DNA of 37,835 bases, taken from DASYUM01 sp036001225 (lineage in GTDB: Bacteria; Methylomirabilota; Methylomirabilia; Rokubacteriales; DASRDR01). The position numbers and the translations under genes are program-made. Within the stretch, counting starts at the first letter, position 1. Every line of letters starts with the position of its first letter. Below the pieces are notes generated by a model. The model did not search any database, was not told the origin of the DNA, and worked only from the letters and a program-made list of their open reading frames with translations. Where the stretch lies: the NCBI GenBank assembly GCA_036001225.1, contig DASYUM010000338.1, forward strand, positions 1 to 37,835, read 5' to 3'. Shown piece by piece: positions 15,347-22,817 of the stretch.

Positions 15347-15918
15347 CGCGGGCGGAGGAGCTTCCGCTCCGCCTCGTCCACCCGGTTGCGGAATTCCTGC
15401 AGCATGGGGCAGGTGGGCCAGGCGGCGCGGACCACATCGTGCACCTGACGGTAGAAGGCGAGCTTCTGGGCCGGCGGGGCATGGAAGCGCTCCCACAGGG
15501 TATCGCCCAGCGTCGAATGGGCCGCGATCATGGAGATGAGGTTGGCGATCTTGTCGGCGCTCGCGATCAGCAGCGACCCTCGCGGCGCTCGCTCGAGCTG
15601 CCGCAGGTAGCGCGCCTTCCGCGTCTCCCAGGACAGGCCCGGCAGGTCGGGCTCGGTCACGTCCTTCACCATGCCGAGCACCTTGGGCCCGAACTCGCGC
15701 TCGACTGCCTCCTCCCCTAGATGCGTGTCCTCGAGGACGTCGTGGAGCAGGCCGGCGATGATCGTGTCCTCGTCGTCGGTGTAGCGGGAGAGGATCAGCC
15801 CCACGGTCACCGGGTGGACGATGTACGGGGTCTGCCGATCGCCCTTCCGGATCTGGCCCTGGTGGGCCTCGACCGCGGCGGCGATCGCGCGCTCGATGCG
15901 GGCGGTGAAGATCGCCAT
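15343..15918 (-). CDS. HD-domain phosphohydrolase, SpoT/Mesh1-like (p)ppGpp hydrolase candidate
   Basis: Metal-dependent phosphohydrolase of 191 residues. The HD signature is complete: His35 in PYIVHPVTV, His59-Asp60 in GLLHDVLEDT, and Asp122 in SADKIANL. The HDxxED pattern is that of RelA/SpoT hydrolase domains and of stand-alone Mesh1-type alarmone hydrolases. There is no synthetase, TGS or ACT domain. It begins 11 bases after the livF stop and its stop overlaps the M20 hydrolase start, so it is embedded in the transport operon. A link between nitrogen-compound uptake and alarmone levels is possible; a different nucleotide substrate is equally possible. Confidence 0.8.
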   Translation of the reverse strand: MAIFTARIERAIAAAVEAHQGQIRKGDRQTPYIVHPVTVGLILSRYTDDEDTIIAGLLHDVLEDTHLGEEAVEREFGPKVLGMVKDVTEPDLPGLSWETRKARYLRQLERAPRGSLLIASADKIANLISMIAAHSTLGDTLWERFHAPPAQKLAFYRQVHDVVRAAWPTCPMLQEFRNRVDEAERKLLRPR

Positions 15919-15929
15919 TGCGAATCAGC

Positions 15930-16667
15930 TTAACGCGAATTCCCGGCCGGGGGCCTGGATACGGGGAGGCCGAGATACGCCTCCCGAACCAGGGGGTGAT
16001 CCCGAAGCTGGCGCGCCTCGCCGTCGAGGACGATCCGGCCCCGCTCCAGGACGTAGGCCCGGTCGGCGATTTCCAGGGCCAGGTGGACATTCTGCTCCAC
16101 CAGGAGCGTGGTGGCGCCCTGGGCGCCGAGCGTCTTGACCACCCCGAAGATCGTCTCCACCGCCGTCGGGGCGAGCCCGGTCGAGGGCTCGTCCAGCAGC
16201 AAGAGGTGCGGGCGGGACATGAGGGCCCGGGCGATGGCCAGCATCTGCTGCTCGCCGCCGCTGAGCGTGGCGGCGGTCTGCCGCGCCCGTTCGCGCAGCC
16301 GCGGAAAGATCGTGTAGACCCACGCCAGCGTGTCCATCACCCCGCGCCGGCTGGGCTGGAGGCGGCCGCCCAGCAGCAGGTTCTCGTAGACCGACATGTC
16401 GGGGAAGATCTCGCGGCCCTCCGGGACCAGGGCCAGGCCCCGCCGGGCTACCTGATGGGGCGGCAGCCGGGCGATCTCCTGGTCGCGGAAGGTGATGGAG
16501 CCGGCGAGGGGCGGCAGCAGGCCGGCCACCGCCTTCAGGATCGTCGTCTTGCCCGCACCGTTGGCGCCGAGGATCGCCACCGTCTCGCCGGCGGCGACGC
16601 GGAAGGAGGCCCCCCACAGCACGCGGATCTTGCCGTAGGCGGCCTCGAGCTCCCTAACCTCCAGCAC
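15930..16667 (-). CDS. livF: LIV-type ABC transporter ATP-binding protein LivF
   Basis: ATPase subunit of a branched-chain-amino-acid-type importer at the inner membrane, 245 residues. Walker A is GANGAGKTT, the Q-loop region PEGREIFPDMSVYENL, the signature LSGGEQQMLAIARAL, Walker B LLLLDEPSTGLAP, and the switch His lies in LLVEQNVH. The GTG at 16667 was preferred because GGGAGG precedes it and the protein then starts VLEVRELEAAYGK as usual; a GTG at 16697 would add ten residues. It overlaps livG by 14 bases. It pairs with LivG to drive LivH and LivM. Confidence 0.95.
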   Translation of the reverse strand: MLEVRELEAAYGKIRVLWGASFRVAAGETVAILGANGAGKTTILKAVAGLLPPLAGSITFRDQEIARLPPHQVARRGLALVPEGREIFPDMSVYENLLLGGRLQPSRRGVMDTLAWVYTIFPRLRERARQTAATLSGGEQQMLAIARALMSRPHLLLLDEPSTGLAPTAVETIFGVVKTLGAQGATTLLVEQNVHLALEIADRAYVLERGRIVLDGEARQLRDHPLVREAYLGLPVSRPPAGNSR

Positions 16668-17406
16668 GGTCGCCTCCCGGCCGGATCCGGCGCTCACCCA
16701 GGTAGGCCGCGACGACGTCGGGATCGGCCGCGATCGCGGCCGGCGTCCCGTCGGCGATCTTGCGGCCGAAGTGGAGGACGATGATGCGCTCGCAGACCTG
16801 CATGACGATCCGCATCACGTGCTCGACCATCAGGATGCCGATCCCGCCCTCCCGGAGCGTCCGGATGAGGGCGACCGCCTCCTGCATCTCGGCGGCCGTG
16901 AGGCCGGCGTTGATCTCGTCGAGAAGAAGGACCCGCGCGCCCGAGGCGAGGGCCCGGGCCAGCTCCAGCTTCCGGAGCTCGACCACGGTGAGGCTGGTCG
17001 GGCGAAGGTCAGCCTTGCCGGCCAACCCGACCGCGTCGAGGACCGGGCGGGCCCGCTGCGCGGCGTCGCCGGGCCGGCAGGCCTCCCGGCCGAAGACGAG
17101 CCCGACCATCACGTTCTCGAGGATGGTGAGGCTGGGGAACGGCTGCGGGACCTGAAAGGTCCGGGCGACGCCGAGGCGGGTGATCCGGTCGGGGCCGAGC
17201 CGGGTCAGCGGCTGCCCGTCGAGGGTGATCGACCCGGCGTCCGGCTGGTAGACCCCCGCGATCACGTTGATGAGGGTGGTCTTGCCGGCCCCGTTCTGCC
17301 CGATCAGCCCGACGATCTCACCGGCCCCGACCTCGAAGTCCACGCCGGCGAGGGCGACGAGGCCGCCGAAGCGCTTGGTGACGCCCGTGCCGCAGAGCCG
17401 GGTCAC
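16654..17406 (-). CDS. livG: LIV-type ABC transporter ATP-binding protein LivG
   Basis: Second ATPase subunit, 250 residues. Walker A is GQNGAGKTT, with RTFQVPQPFPSLTILENVMVG and Walker B LLLDEINAGLT, and switch His in VEHVMRIV. The ABC signature is atypical: LTVVELRKLELARAL replaces an LSGGQ or LSYGQQ core, and the residue after the catalytic Glu is Ile rather than Pro. Such forms occur in a LivG subgroup, so this does not by itself suggest inactivity. The GTG at 17406 overlaps the livM stop as GTGA. The length is close to the family norm. Confidence 0.94.
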   Translation of the reverse strand: MTRLCGTGVTKRFGGLVALAGVDFEVGAGEIVGLIGQNGAGKTTLINVIAGVYQPDAGSITLDGQPLTRLGPDRITRLGVARTFQVPQPFPSLTILENVMVGLVFGREACRPGDAAQRARPVLDAVGLAGKADLRPTSLTVVELRKLELARALASGARVLLLDEINAGLTAAEMQEAVALIRTLREGGIGILMVEHVMRIVMQVCERIIVLHFGRKIADGTPAAIAADPDVVAAYLGERRIRPGGDRAGG

Positions 17407-18392
17407 GGCGGCGTCACGCCGGCGGGTCGCCGGCGACGGGCCCCCACCCGGCTCATCGCGGCCGCGGCCAGCGGATACAGGCCGCGGGGGACGAAGATCA
17501 CCACCAGGGCGAGCAGCGACCCGATGAGCACCAGGCTCTCGAAGCCGCCCAGCCGGCGCAGCGCCCACTCCCACACCACGCGGACCACCAGCGTCCCCAG
17601 GATCGGGCCTTCCGGCGTGCGGAGGCCGCCCGCGATCGAGTAGAGCAGCGGCCAGATCGAGTCTTCGAGGCCGAAGATCCCGGGCGAGACGTGGCGGGTC
17701 AGGGTGTGGCTGTTGAGGGCGCCGGCCAGGCCGGCCAGATAGCCGCCGGCGGCCATGGCCAGCAGCCGGTATCGCCGCACGTCGACCCCGCACCCGGCGG
17801 CCACCAGCTCGTTGTCGTGGATCGCCGAGAAGGCCAGTCCCGCCTTGGAGTTCATGATCGACGCGACCGCGACGTAGGCGGCGACCATCAAACCCAGCGC
17901 GATCAGGTAGTTGAGGTCGGCCACCCGCTCGAGGGGGAGGCCGGCCGGCACGAGCCGGGGGGCGTCGAGGCCGTCCCAGCGATTCGTGAGCCAGCCGAAC
18001 TGCTCGACGACCAGTACCTGGACGATGGCGGTCACGCCGAAGGTGACCATCCCGAAGTACCACTCCCGGAGCCGGAGACAGAGGCCTCCGATCGCGAGCC
18101 CGACCCCGGCCGGCAGCAGGGCGCCCACCAGGATCGCGGCCGCCGGCGGCAGCCGGAGGTGCTGGACGAGGAGCACGGACGCGTAGGCGCCGACGCCCAG
18201 GAAGCTGGCGTGCCCCAGGGAGAACTGACCGGAGTGGGCCACCAGATTCCAGGACTGGGCGTAGATGGCGAAGATGAAGACGAAGGTGAGGATCTGGAGG
18301 ATGAAGAGCTCGCGCACCATCGCCAGCAGGAGCGCCGGCAGCAGGAACATGACGGCGGCGATGGCCAGCGTGCGGCGGAAGCGCCGGGTCAC
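17403..18392 (-). CDS. livM: LIV-type ABC transporter permease LivM
   Basis: Inner-membrane permease of 329 residues with about nine to ten hydrophobic segments. Family signatures are visible: AQSWNLVAHSGQFSLGHASFLGVGAY near the N-terminus, and AAGCGVDVRRYRLLAMAAGGYLAGLAGAL, the coupling-loop region that meets the ATPases. The GTG at 18392 begins 2 bases after the livH stop; the upstream frame inside livH is unlikely to be used. It partners LivH to form the transmembrane pore. Confidence 0.94.
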   Translation of the reverse strand: MTRRFRRTLAIAAVMFLLPALLLAMVRELFILQILTFVFIFAIYAQSWNLVAHSGQFSLGHASFLGVGAYASVLLVQHLRLPPAAAILVGALLPAGVGLAIGGLCLRLREWYFGMVTFGVTAIVQVLVVEQFGWLTNRWDGLDAPRLVPAGLPLERVADLNYLIALGLMVAAYVAVASIMNSKAGLAFSAIHDNELVAAGCGVDVRRYRLLAMAAGGYLAGLAGALNSHTLTRHVSPGIFGLEDSIWPLLYSIAGGLRTPEGPILGTLVVRVVWEWALRRLGGFESLVLIGSLLALVVIFVPRGLYPLAAAAMSRVGARRRRPAGVTPP

Positions 18393-18394
18393 GA

Positions 18395-19279
18395 CTACGC
18401 GGTGCCCCGGAAGAGCCCTTCCGGTCGGATGAGCAGGACCAGCGCCAGCAGCACGAAGGCGATCGCATCCCGCCACGAGCCCCCCAGAAAGAAGGTGGCG
18501 AAGCTCTCCACGATGCCGTAGAGCAGACCCCCGACCACGGCCCCCCGCACGCTGCCGAGGCCACCCAGGATGATGACGGCGAAGGCCTTGATGGCCGGGA
18601 GCGTGCCGCCGTAGGGGCTGAACGGGTTGATGATCCCGTACAGGGAGCCGGCCAGCGCGGCCAGGGCCGCGCTGATCCCGAACGCCAGCCGGTCGATCCG
18701 CTGGACATCGACGCCCATCAGCATCGACGCCACCCGATTCTGGCTGGTGCCCCGCAGCTCGCGGCCGAACCCGGTGTGGAACAGGAAGACGTAGAGCGCC
18801 ACCATGATGGCCCAGGTGAGCCCGAGCAGGATGGCGAAGTCGTAGCGGATGTTGACGATGCCGAGCGCGAAGACCCGGGTCGCGTACGGCGTGCGGATCT
18901 GCGCGTACTCCCGAAAATACGGCACGAACGCGCGGGCCAGCGCGTTCTGGAGGATGAGGATGAGCGCGATGCTCAGGAAGATTTCGTTGATCTTGGCCGT
19001 GCCCCGGATCGGGCGGAACGCCAGCTCCTCGATGGCGACGCCGAGGAGTCCGACCGCCGCCATCGAGGCGAACACGGCCAGGTAGGGGTTCACGCCGAGC
19101 CTGGAGGCCAGCAGGAAGGTCAGGAAGGCTCCGATCATCATCAACTCGCCGTGGGCGAAGTTGATGAGCTTCATGACCCCGAACAGGAGGGCGAGGCCGG
19201 TGGCCAGCAGCATGTAGATGCTGCCGATGACCACGCCCCAGACGAGGACCTGGAACAGGACGATGGGGTCGAGGATCAT
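18395..19279 (-). CDS. livH: LIV-type ABC transporter permease LivH
   Basis: Inner-membrane permease of 294 residues with about eight hydrophobic segments. Hallmarks are GSIYMLLATGLALLFGVMKLINFAHGE near the N-terminus, the coupling stretch SMLMGVDVQRIDRLAFGISA, and ILGGLGSVRGAVVGGLLYG. The ATG at 19279 gives the usual N-terminus. The gap to the binding-protein gene upstream is 60 bases, and it is directly followed by livM. Substrate is set mainly by the binding protein at 19340-20638. Confidence 0.95.
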   Translation of the reverse strand: MILDPIVLFQVLVWGVVIGSIYMLLATGLALLFGVMKLINFAHGELMMIGAFLTFLLASRLGVNPYLAVFASMAAVGLLGVAIEELAFRPIRGTAKINEIFLSIALILILQNALARAFVPYFREYAQIRTPYATRVFALGIVNIRYDFAILLGLTWAIMVALYVFLFHTGFGRELRGTSQNRVASMLMGVDVQRIDRLAFGISAALAALAGSLYGIINPFSPYGGTLPAIKAFAVIILGGLGSVRGAVVGGLLYGIVESFATFFLGGSWRDAIAFVLLALVLLIRPEGLFRGTA

Positions 19280-19339
19280 GCTACCCCGCGGTCAGTGATG
19301 GGGCGGGGGGGCGGTTCGCCGTGACAGGAGCCGCCCGGC

Positions 19340-20638
19340 CTAGGAGGGCTGCCGGTACTTCGCCTCGGCGATGTCGCTCGGCCAGATGATGACCGGCCTC
19401 AGCTCCTTGACCTTGTCGTCCCAGAACATCTGCTGAACGAAGAGGAAGAACTCGACCTCGTGGTACTTGGGGTCGAATCGGATCTTGCCCCCCTTGACCG
19501 GCAGGACGAGCTGCGGCATCTCGAGCTTGCCGAGGGCGTCGATGATCCTGGCCCGATCCAGGCTCCCCGCCGTCTCGATGGCCTTGGCCGCGACGTACAC
19601 CGCGTCGTAGGCCGAGACCCCCAGCAGCCCCGGCAGCTGCCCGAACTTCTTCTCGTAGCTCGACCGGAACGCGGCCCACTTGGAGAAGGCCGGCCCCCGG
19701 GGGATGGCGTAGGTGCTGTAGAGGCTGAGGATGGTGGTGAACTGGCCAATCTGCCCGAGATCCCGGTAGTAGAGCGGATCGTCCGCGCACGAGCACACCG
19801 GACCGAGGTGGACTTTCCTGGGGTCGAAGCCGACGTCGAGAATGGCCTGCTGGAGGAGCGCGACGGTCTCGCCCCGGAAGCCGGTCGGTACCAGCACGTG
19901 GGGGTTGAGGGCCTTGATCTTGGTGAGCTGGGGCCGATAGTCGGTCTCGCCGACCTTGAACCGCTCGCTGGCGATCGTCTCGATCGGGTGACTCGCCTCC
20001 TTGACGCGATCGGTGAAGCCGCGGACGAACTCGGCACCGAACGGAGAATCCTGGTAGATCCACGCCACCCGCAGAGCCCGGTCGGCGGCCAGCACCGGCT
20101 TCACCTCGCGGATCAGGAAGTCGGCGATGGCGCTCCCGTACATGAGCCCGGTGGCCTGGTAGTGGAAGACCATGGACTTGGCCGGGTCCGGCCCCAGCTC
20201 GGGAGTGCGGGTGAAGAGCGGCGTCGACGGCGTCGGGACGTACGGCACGGCGTGCTCGCGGATGAGCGGCAGCGCGGCCATGCCGAAGGCGCTCCCCAGC
20301 CCGCCGAAGACGAGGTTCACCTTGTCTTCGACGATCAGCTTGGTGACGGCGGAGACCGCGCCTTCCCGCGAGGTCTGATCGTCGCCGATCGCCACCTCCA
20401 GCTTGAGCTTGGCGCCGAGCTCCTTGACCGGGACGCCTCCGGCGGCGTTGAGCTCTTCGATGGCGAGGGTCACCGCGCGCTTCTGATCTTCGCCGGTGGC
20501 CGCCGCCGGCCCCGTCATGGAGGTCAGCAGACCGAGGCGGATCGTCCGGGGCTGGGCGGCGGCGCTGGAGAGGGCGAGGACGACGACGACAGCGGCGAGG
20601 ACGCTTCCGAACCGGCTGACTTGCGCGCTCCCTGGCAT
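19340..20638 (-). CDS. LIV-type periplasmic substrate-binding protein
   Basis: Captures the substrate in the periplasm and delivers it to LivHM. The 432 residues start with a signal peptide (VLAAVVVVLALSSAAAQ, cleavage near residue 29) and then RTIRLGLLTSMTGPAAATGEDQ, the usual first lobe of the peripheral-binding fold I. The second lobe follows, with RVAWIYQDSPFGAEF and PHVLVPTGFRGETVALL. It has two close Cys in VCSCADD. The ATG at 20638 has GAGGAGG upstream. This is the first gene of the operon, with a promoter at 20679-20706. The substrate is not readable; the carbamoylase at the operon's end suggests a ureido or carbamoyl amino acid rather than leucine (inference). Confidence 0.93.
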   Translation of the reverse strand: MPGSAQVSRFGSVLAAVVVVLALSSAAAQPRTIRLGLLTSMTGPAAATGEDQKRAVTLAIEELNAAGGVPVKELGAKLKLEVAIGDDQTSREGAVSAVTKLIVEDKVNLVFGGLGSAFGMAALPLIREHAVPYVPTPSTPLFTRTPELGPDPAKSMVFHYQATGLMYGSAIADFLIREVKPVLAADRALRVAWIYQDSPFGAEFVRGFTDRVKEASHPIETIASERFKVGETDYRPQLTKIKALNPHVLVPTGFRGETVALLQQAILDVGFDPRKVHLGPVCSCADDPLYYRDLGQIGQFTTILSLYSTYAIPRGPAFSKWAAFRSSYEKKFGQLPGLLGVSAYDAVYVAAKAIETAGSLDRARIIDALGKLEMPQLVLPVKGGKIRFDPKYHEVEFFLFVQQMFWDDKVKELRPVIIWPSDIAEAKYRQPS

Positions 20639-20678
20639 GAGTGGCCTCCTCGGCTTGTCGGTGGCGGGCTCGGGCCGC

Positions 20679-20706
20679 ATCATATCACCGCCGGCGAGGC
20701 CCGCAA
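20679..20706 (-). promoter_or_regulatory. Predicted promoter of the LIV/carbamoylase operon
   Basis: On the minus strand TTGCGG (20701-20706) and TATGAT (20679-20684) are 16 bases apart. A TGA before the hexamer makes an extended -10. The leader would be about 34 bases. Confidence 0.5.
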
Positions 20707-20712
20707 GCGGGC
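20699..20712. promoter_or_regulatory. Candidate operator between divergent promoters
   Basis: The perfect inverted repeat GCCCGC-AA-GCGGGC covers the -35 region of the LIV operon promoter and the expected -35 position of the nitroreductase promoter. A regulator bound here could control both directions. No regulator gene lies next to it. Confidence 0.4.
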
Positions 20713-20719
20713 GGCGGTG

Positions 20720-20725
20720 TAAGAT
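20720..20725 (+). promoter_or_regulatory. -10-like TAAGAT before the nitroreductase gene
   Basis: TAAGAT lies 34 bases before the ATG at 20759, with the GAGGAGG ribosome site in between. The -35 region is covered by the inverted repeat at 20699-20712 and is a poor match. Confidence 0.35.
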
Positions 20726-20758
20726 GACGGCGCCGGATCGTCGACCGAGGAGGCGCGC

Positions 20759-21520
20759 ATGAGCCAGCCGGCCGCCGTCAGCCAGGACGCCTTCAACAAC
20801 GCCGCCCGCTACAACGCCCTCATGGAGGTTGTGCGTAACCGCATGACCAACCGGGCCTTCGCCCCTCACGAGGTGCCGCGCGAGCACTACGAGTGGATCC
20901 TGGAGGCGGCCCGCCATGCGCCGTCGGGGGCCAACGCCCAGCCCTGGCACTACATCGTCGTGACCGACCCCGCGGTCAAGGAGACGCTGGGGGCTTGCTT
21001 CGTCGCCGAGCAACAGCGGCGGGCCAAGCTCCGGATGGGCTTCCCGACCCCCAACTACAACGGCGTCAAGACCGCGCCCGGGGTCATCGTGATCGTCGCC
21101 GACTTCCGGTTCGTTCGGGCCTTCCCCATCCTCAACGACGGCTCCGAGCTGGATCGCCGCTACCAGGCGAACGCCGAACGCATCCTGCTCCAGAGCGTGG
21201 CCGCCTCCACCATGTCGGCCCACCTGGCCGCGGCTGCCCTCGGCTACGCGGTGTGGTGGATCACCGCCATCGGGCAGGAGGACATCCAGCGGCAGGTCAA
21301 GCCGCTACTCGGGGTGCCGGACGATCTCGCCATCATCGACGTCATGTGCTTCGGCCCGCCGCTCAAGCCCTCGTACAAACGCTGGAAGAAGACGCTCGGC
21401 CAGATCATGAGCTGGGACCGCTTCGACATGGCCAACTATCTGACCGAGGCCCAGATCGACGAGTGGGTCAAGACGATGCGCCACAAGGTGATGTACCGGG
21501 ACGAATCTCGCATCGACTGA
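20759..21520 (+). CDS. Nitroreductase-family flavoprotein
   Basis: FMN enzyme of 253 residues using NAD(P)H to reduce nitro, quinone or related groups. The FMN phosphate-binding start is VRNRMTNRAFAPHEVP, with EAARHAPSGANAQPWHYIVV as the classic second motif. The C-terminal part holds the VMCFGPPLKP flavin-contact region. It is longer than minimal nitroreductases (about 200 residues), with an N-terminal extension and a C-terminal tail rich in charged residues (about residues 215-253). The ATG at 20759 has GAGGAGG upstream. It is divergent from the LIV operon. Substrate unknown; a BluB-like or dehalogenase role is not supported by any neighbour. Confidence 0.92.
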   Translation: MSQPAAVSQDAFNNAARYNALMEVVRNRMTNRAFAPHEVPREHYEWILEAARHAPSGANAQPWHYIVVTDPAVKETLGACFVAEQQRRAKLRMGFPTPNYNGVKTAPGVIVIVADFRFVRAFPILNDGSELDRRYQANAERILLQSVAASTMSAHLAAAALGYAVWWITAIGQEDIQRQVKPLLGVPDDLAIIDVMCFGPPLKPSYKRWKKTLGQIMSWDRFDMANYLTEAQIDEWVKTMRHKVMYRDESRID

Positions 21521-21557
21521 GCGACGCGGGCGAGGTCCTGCTAGGGGGAAACGCGGG

Positions 21558-21586
21558 TTGACTGGCCGGCCCGCCCTCGATACACT
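21558..21586 (+). promoter_or_regulatory. Sigma-70-type promoter before the metallo-hydrolase gene
   Basis: TTGACT (21558-21563) and TACACT (21581-21586) are separated by exactly 17 bases, one of the two best promoter matches in the window. The transcript would start near 21593, leaving about 40 bases of leader with a GGGGAGG ribosome site. Confidence 0.65.
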
Positions 21587-21633
21587 CGTGGACCGCTGGC
21601 CAGGCGCATCTTCAATTCCGGGGAGGGGCTCGC

Positions 21634-22713
21634 GTGCGCGCACGACGACGACTGATGCTCGGGGCTGGGTTCTGCGCGCTCGTCCTCGCCGCCGCCGCCT
21701 GGCTCCCCGGCGCTGAAGGGCACCACGGCGGGCAGGTCCCGGGCGCCACCCACACCCCCGCCCACCACCTGGCCGCCGGCTTCCGCAACTTCGATCCCGC
21801 CTTCGCCCGCGGCTCGAACTGGATCCGGGTCCAGCACTTCTTCCACCGTCTGGGTCCGATGCTCTGGGGTGACCCCAACGGGGCGGCCCTCGCGGCCGTG
21901 GTCCCCGACGTCGCCGGACTGCGGAAGAACGGCCAGTCGGCGACCGTGACGTGGATCGGCCATTCCACGCTCCTCGTCCAGCTCGACGGCGTCACCTTCC
22001 TCACCGACCCGCACTGGGGCGCGCGCTCCGGGCCCTTCGCGGGCCGGCTCGGCGTCGGCCGTTACACGCCGCCCGGCATCGCGTTCGAGGATCTGCCACC
22101 CATCGACTTCGTCCTCATCTCCCACGACCACTACGACCATCTCGACGAGCCGACCGTCATCCGGCTGGCTCGGGCGTTCAACCCGACGTTCGTGGTGCCG
22201 CTCGGAATCAAGGCGTGGCTGGCCGACCGGAGGATCACCAACGCGGTCGAGCTGGATTGGGGCGAGTCCACGAGCTTCCGCGGGCTGACGATCGTCTGCA
22301 CGCCGGCCCAACACGCCTCGGGCCGGACCCTCCACGACCAGGGGCGGCGGCTGTGGGCGTCGTGGGTGGTGACGGGCTCCCAGCGCTTCTACTTCGGCGG
22401 CGACTCGGGGTACGCTCGCCACGTCAAGGAGATCGGCGACGCCTACGGCCCGTTCGACCTGGCCGCGCTCGCCATCGGCTCCTACACGCCCCGCCACACG
22501 ACGCGCCCCGTCCACACCTCCCCGGAGGAGGCGCTGCAAGCGTGGCTCGACCTGCGGGCGGCGCGCTTCGTCGCCATCCACTGGGGGACGTTCTTCCTCG
22601 CCGAGGAGCCCTACGACGAGCCGCCCCGCCGCCTGGCCGCCGAGGTCGCCCGCCGGCAGCTGGACCCCGCCGCGATCTGGGTCTTCAAGCCCGGCGAGAC
22701 CCGTCACTGGTAG
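21634..22713 (+). CDS. Metallo-beta-lactamase-fold hydrolase, UlaG/NAPE-PLD-like, exported
   Basis: Binuclear-metal hydrolase of 359 residues. A signal peptide opens the protein (RARRRLMLGAGFCALVLAAAAWLPG). The fold markers are TWIGHSTLLVQLDG and LISHDHYDHLD with the HxHxDH metal motif. Later ligands lie in CTPAQHASGR, YFGGDSGY and IHWGTF. The pattern is closest to the UlaG/NAPE-PLD group, which act on lactones or phosphodiesters. The start is a GTG at 21634 after GGGGAGG, with a strong promoter in front. A leading ATG seven codons downstream would spoil the signal peptide's positive end. The substrate is unknown. Confidence 0.88.
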   Translation: MRARRRLMLGAGFCALVLAAAAWLPGAEGHHGGQVPGATHTPAHHLAAGFRNFDPAFARGSNWIRVQHFFHRLGPMLWGDPNGAALAAVVPDVAGLRKNGQSATVTWIGHSTLLVQLDGVTFLTDPHWGARSGPFAGRLGVGRYTPPGIAFEDLPPIDFVLISHDHYDHLDEPTVIRLARAFNPTFVVPLGIKAWLADRRITNAVELDWGESTSFRGLTIVCTPAQHASGRTLHDQGRRLWASWVVTGSQRFYFGGDSGYARHVKEIGDAYGPFDLAALAIGSYTPRHTTRPVHTSPEEALQAWLDLRAARFVAIHWGTFFLAEEPYDEPPRRLAAEVARRQLDPAAIWVFKPGETRHW

Positions 22714-22763
22714 TCCGGGGCCGCGCGGCCCCGACCGTCCTCCCCGCCTTCCGGCCGCCGTTG

Positions 22764-22769
22764 TATGAT
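22764..22769 (+). promoter_or_regulatory. -10-like TATGAT before the sugar-binding protein gene
   Basis: TATGAT after TTG lies 49 bases upstream of the ATG at 22818, with AGGAGGA as ribosome site. No good -35 is present. Confidence 0.35.
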
Positions 22770-22817
22770 TTGGACCTGTGCCGGCGGCCGGTCACCCGTT
22801 CCCAGGAGGAGACCACG

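Noticed and set aside
14087..16090. A longer form of the M20 hydrolase, 667 residues
   Set aside because: The first 248 residues are a shadow of the HD-domain and livF genes; the family start is at 15346 or 15322.
16654..18708. A 684-codon frame that could look like a fused permease-ATPase
   Set aside because: Only the last 250 codons match LivG. The rest is a shadow of livM and livH in other frames.
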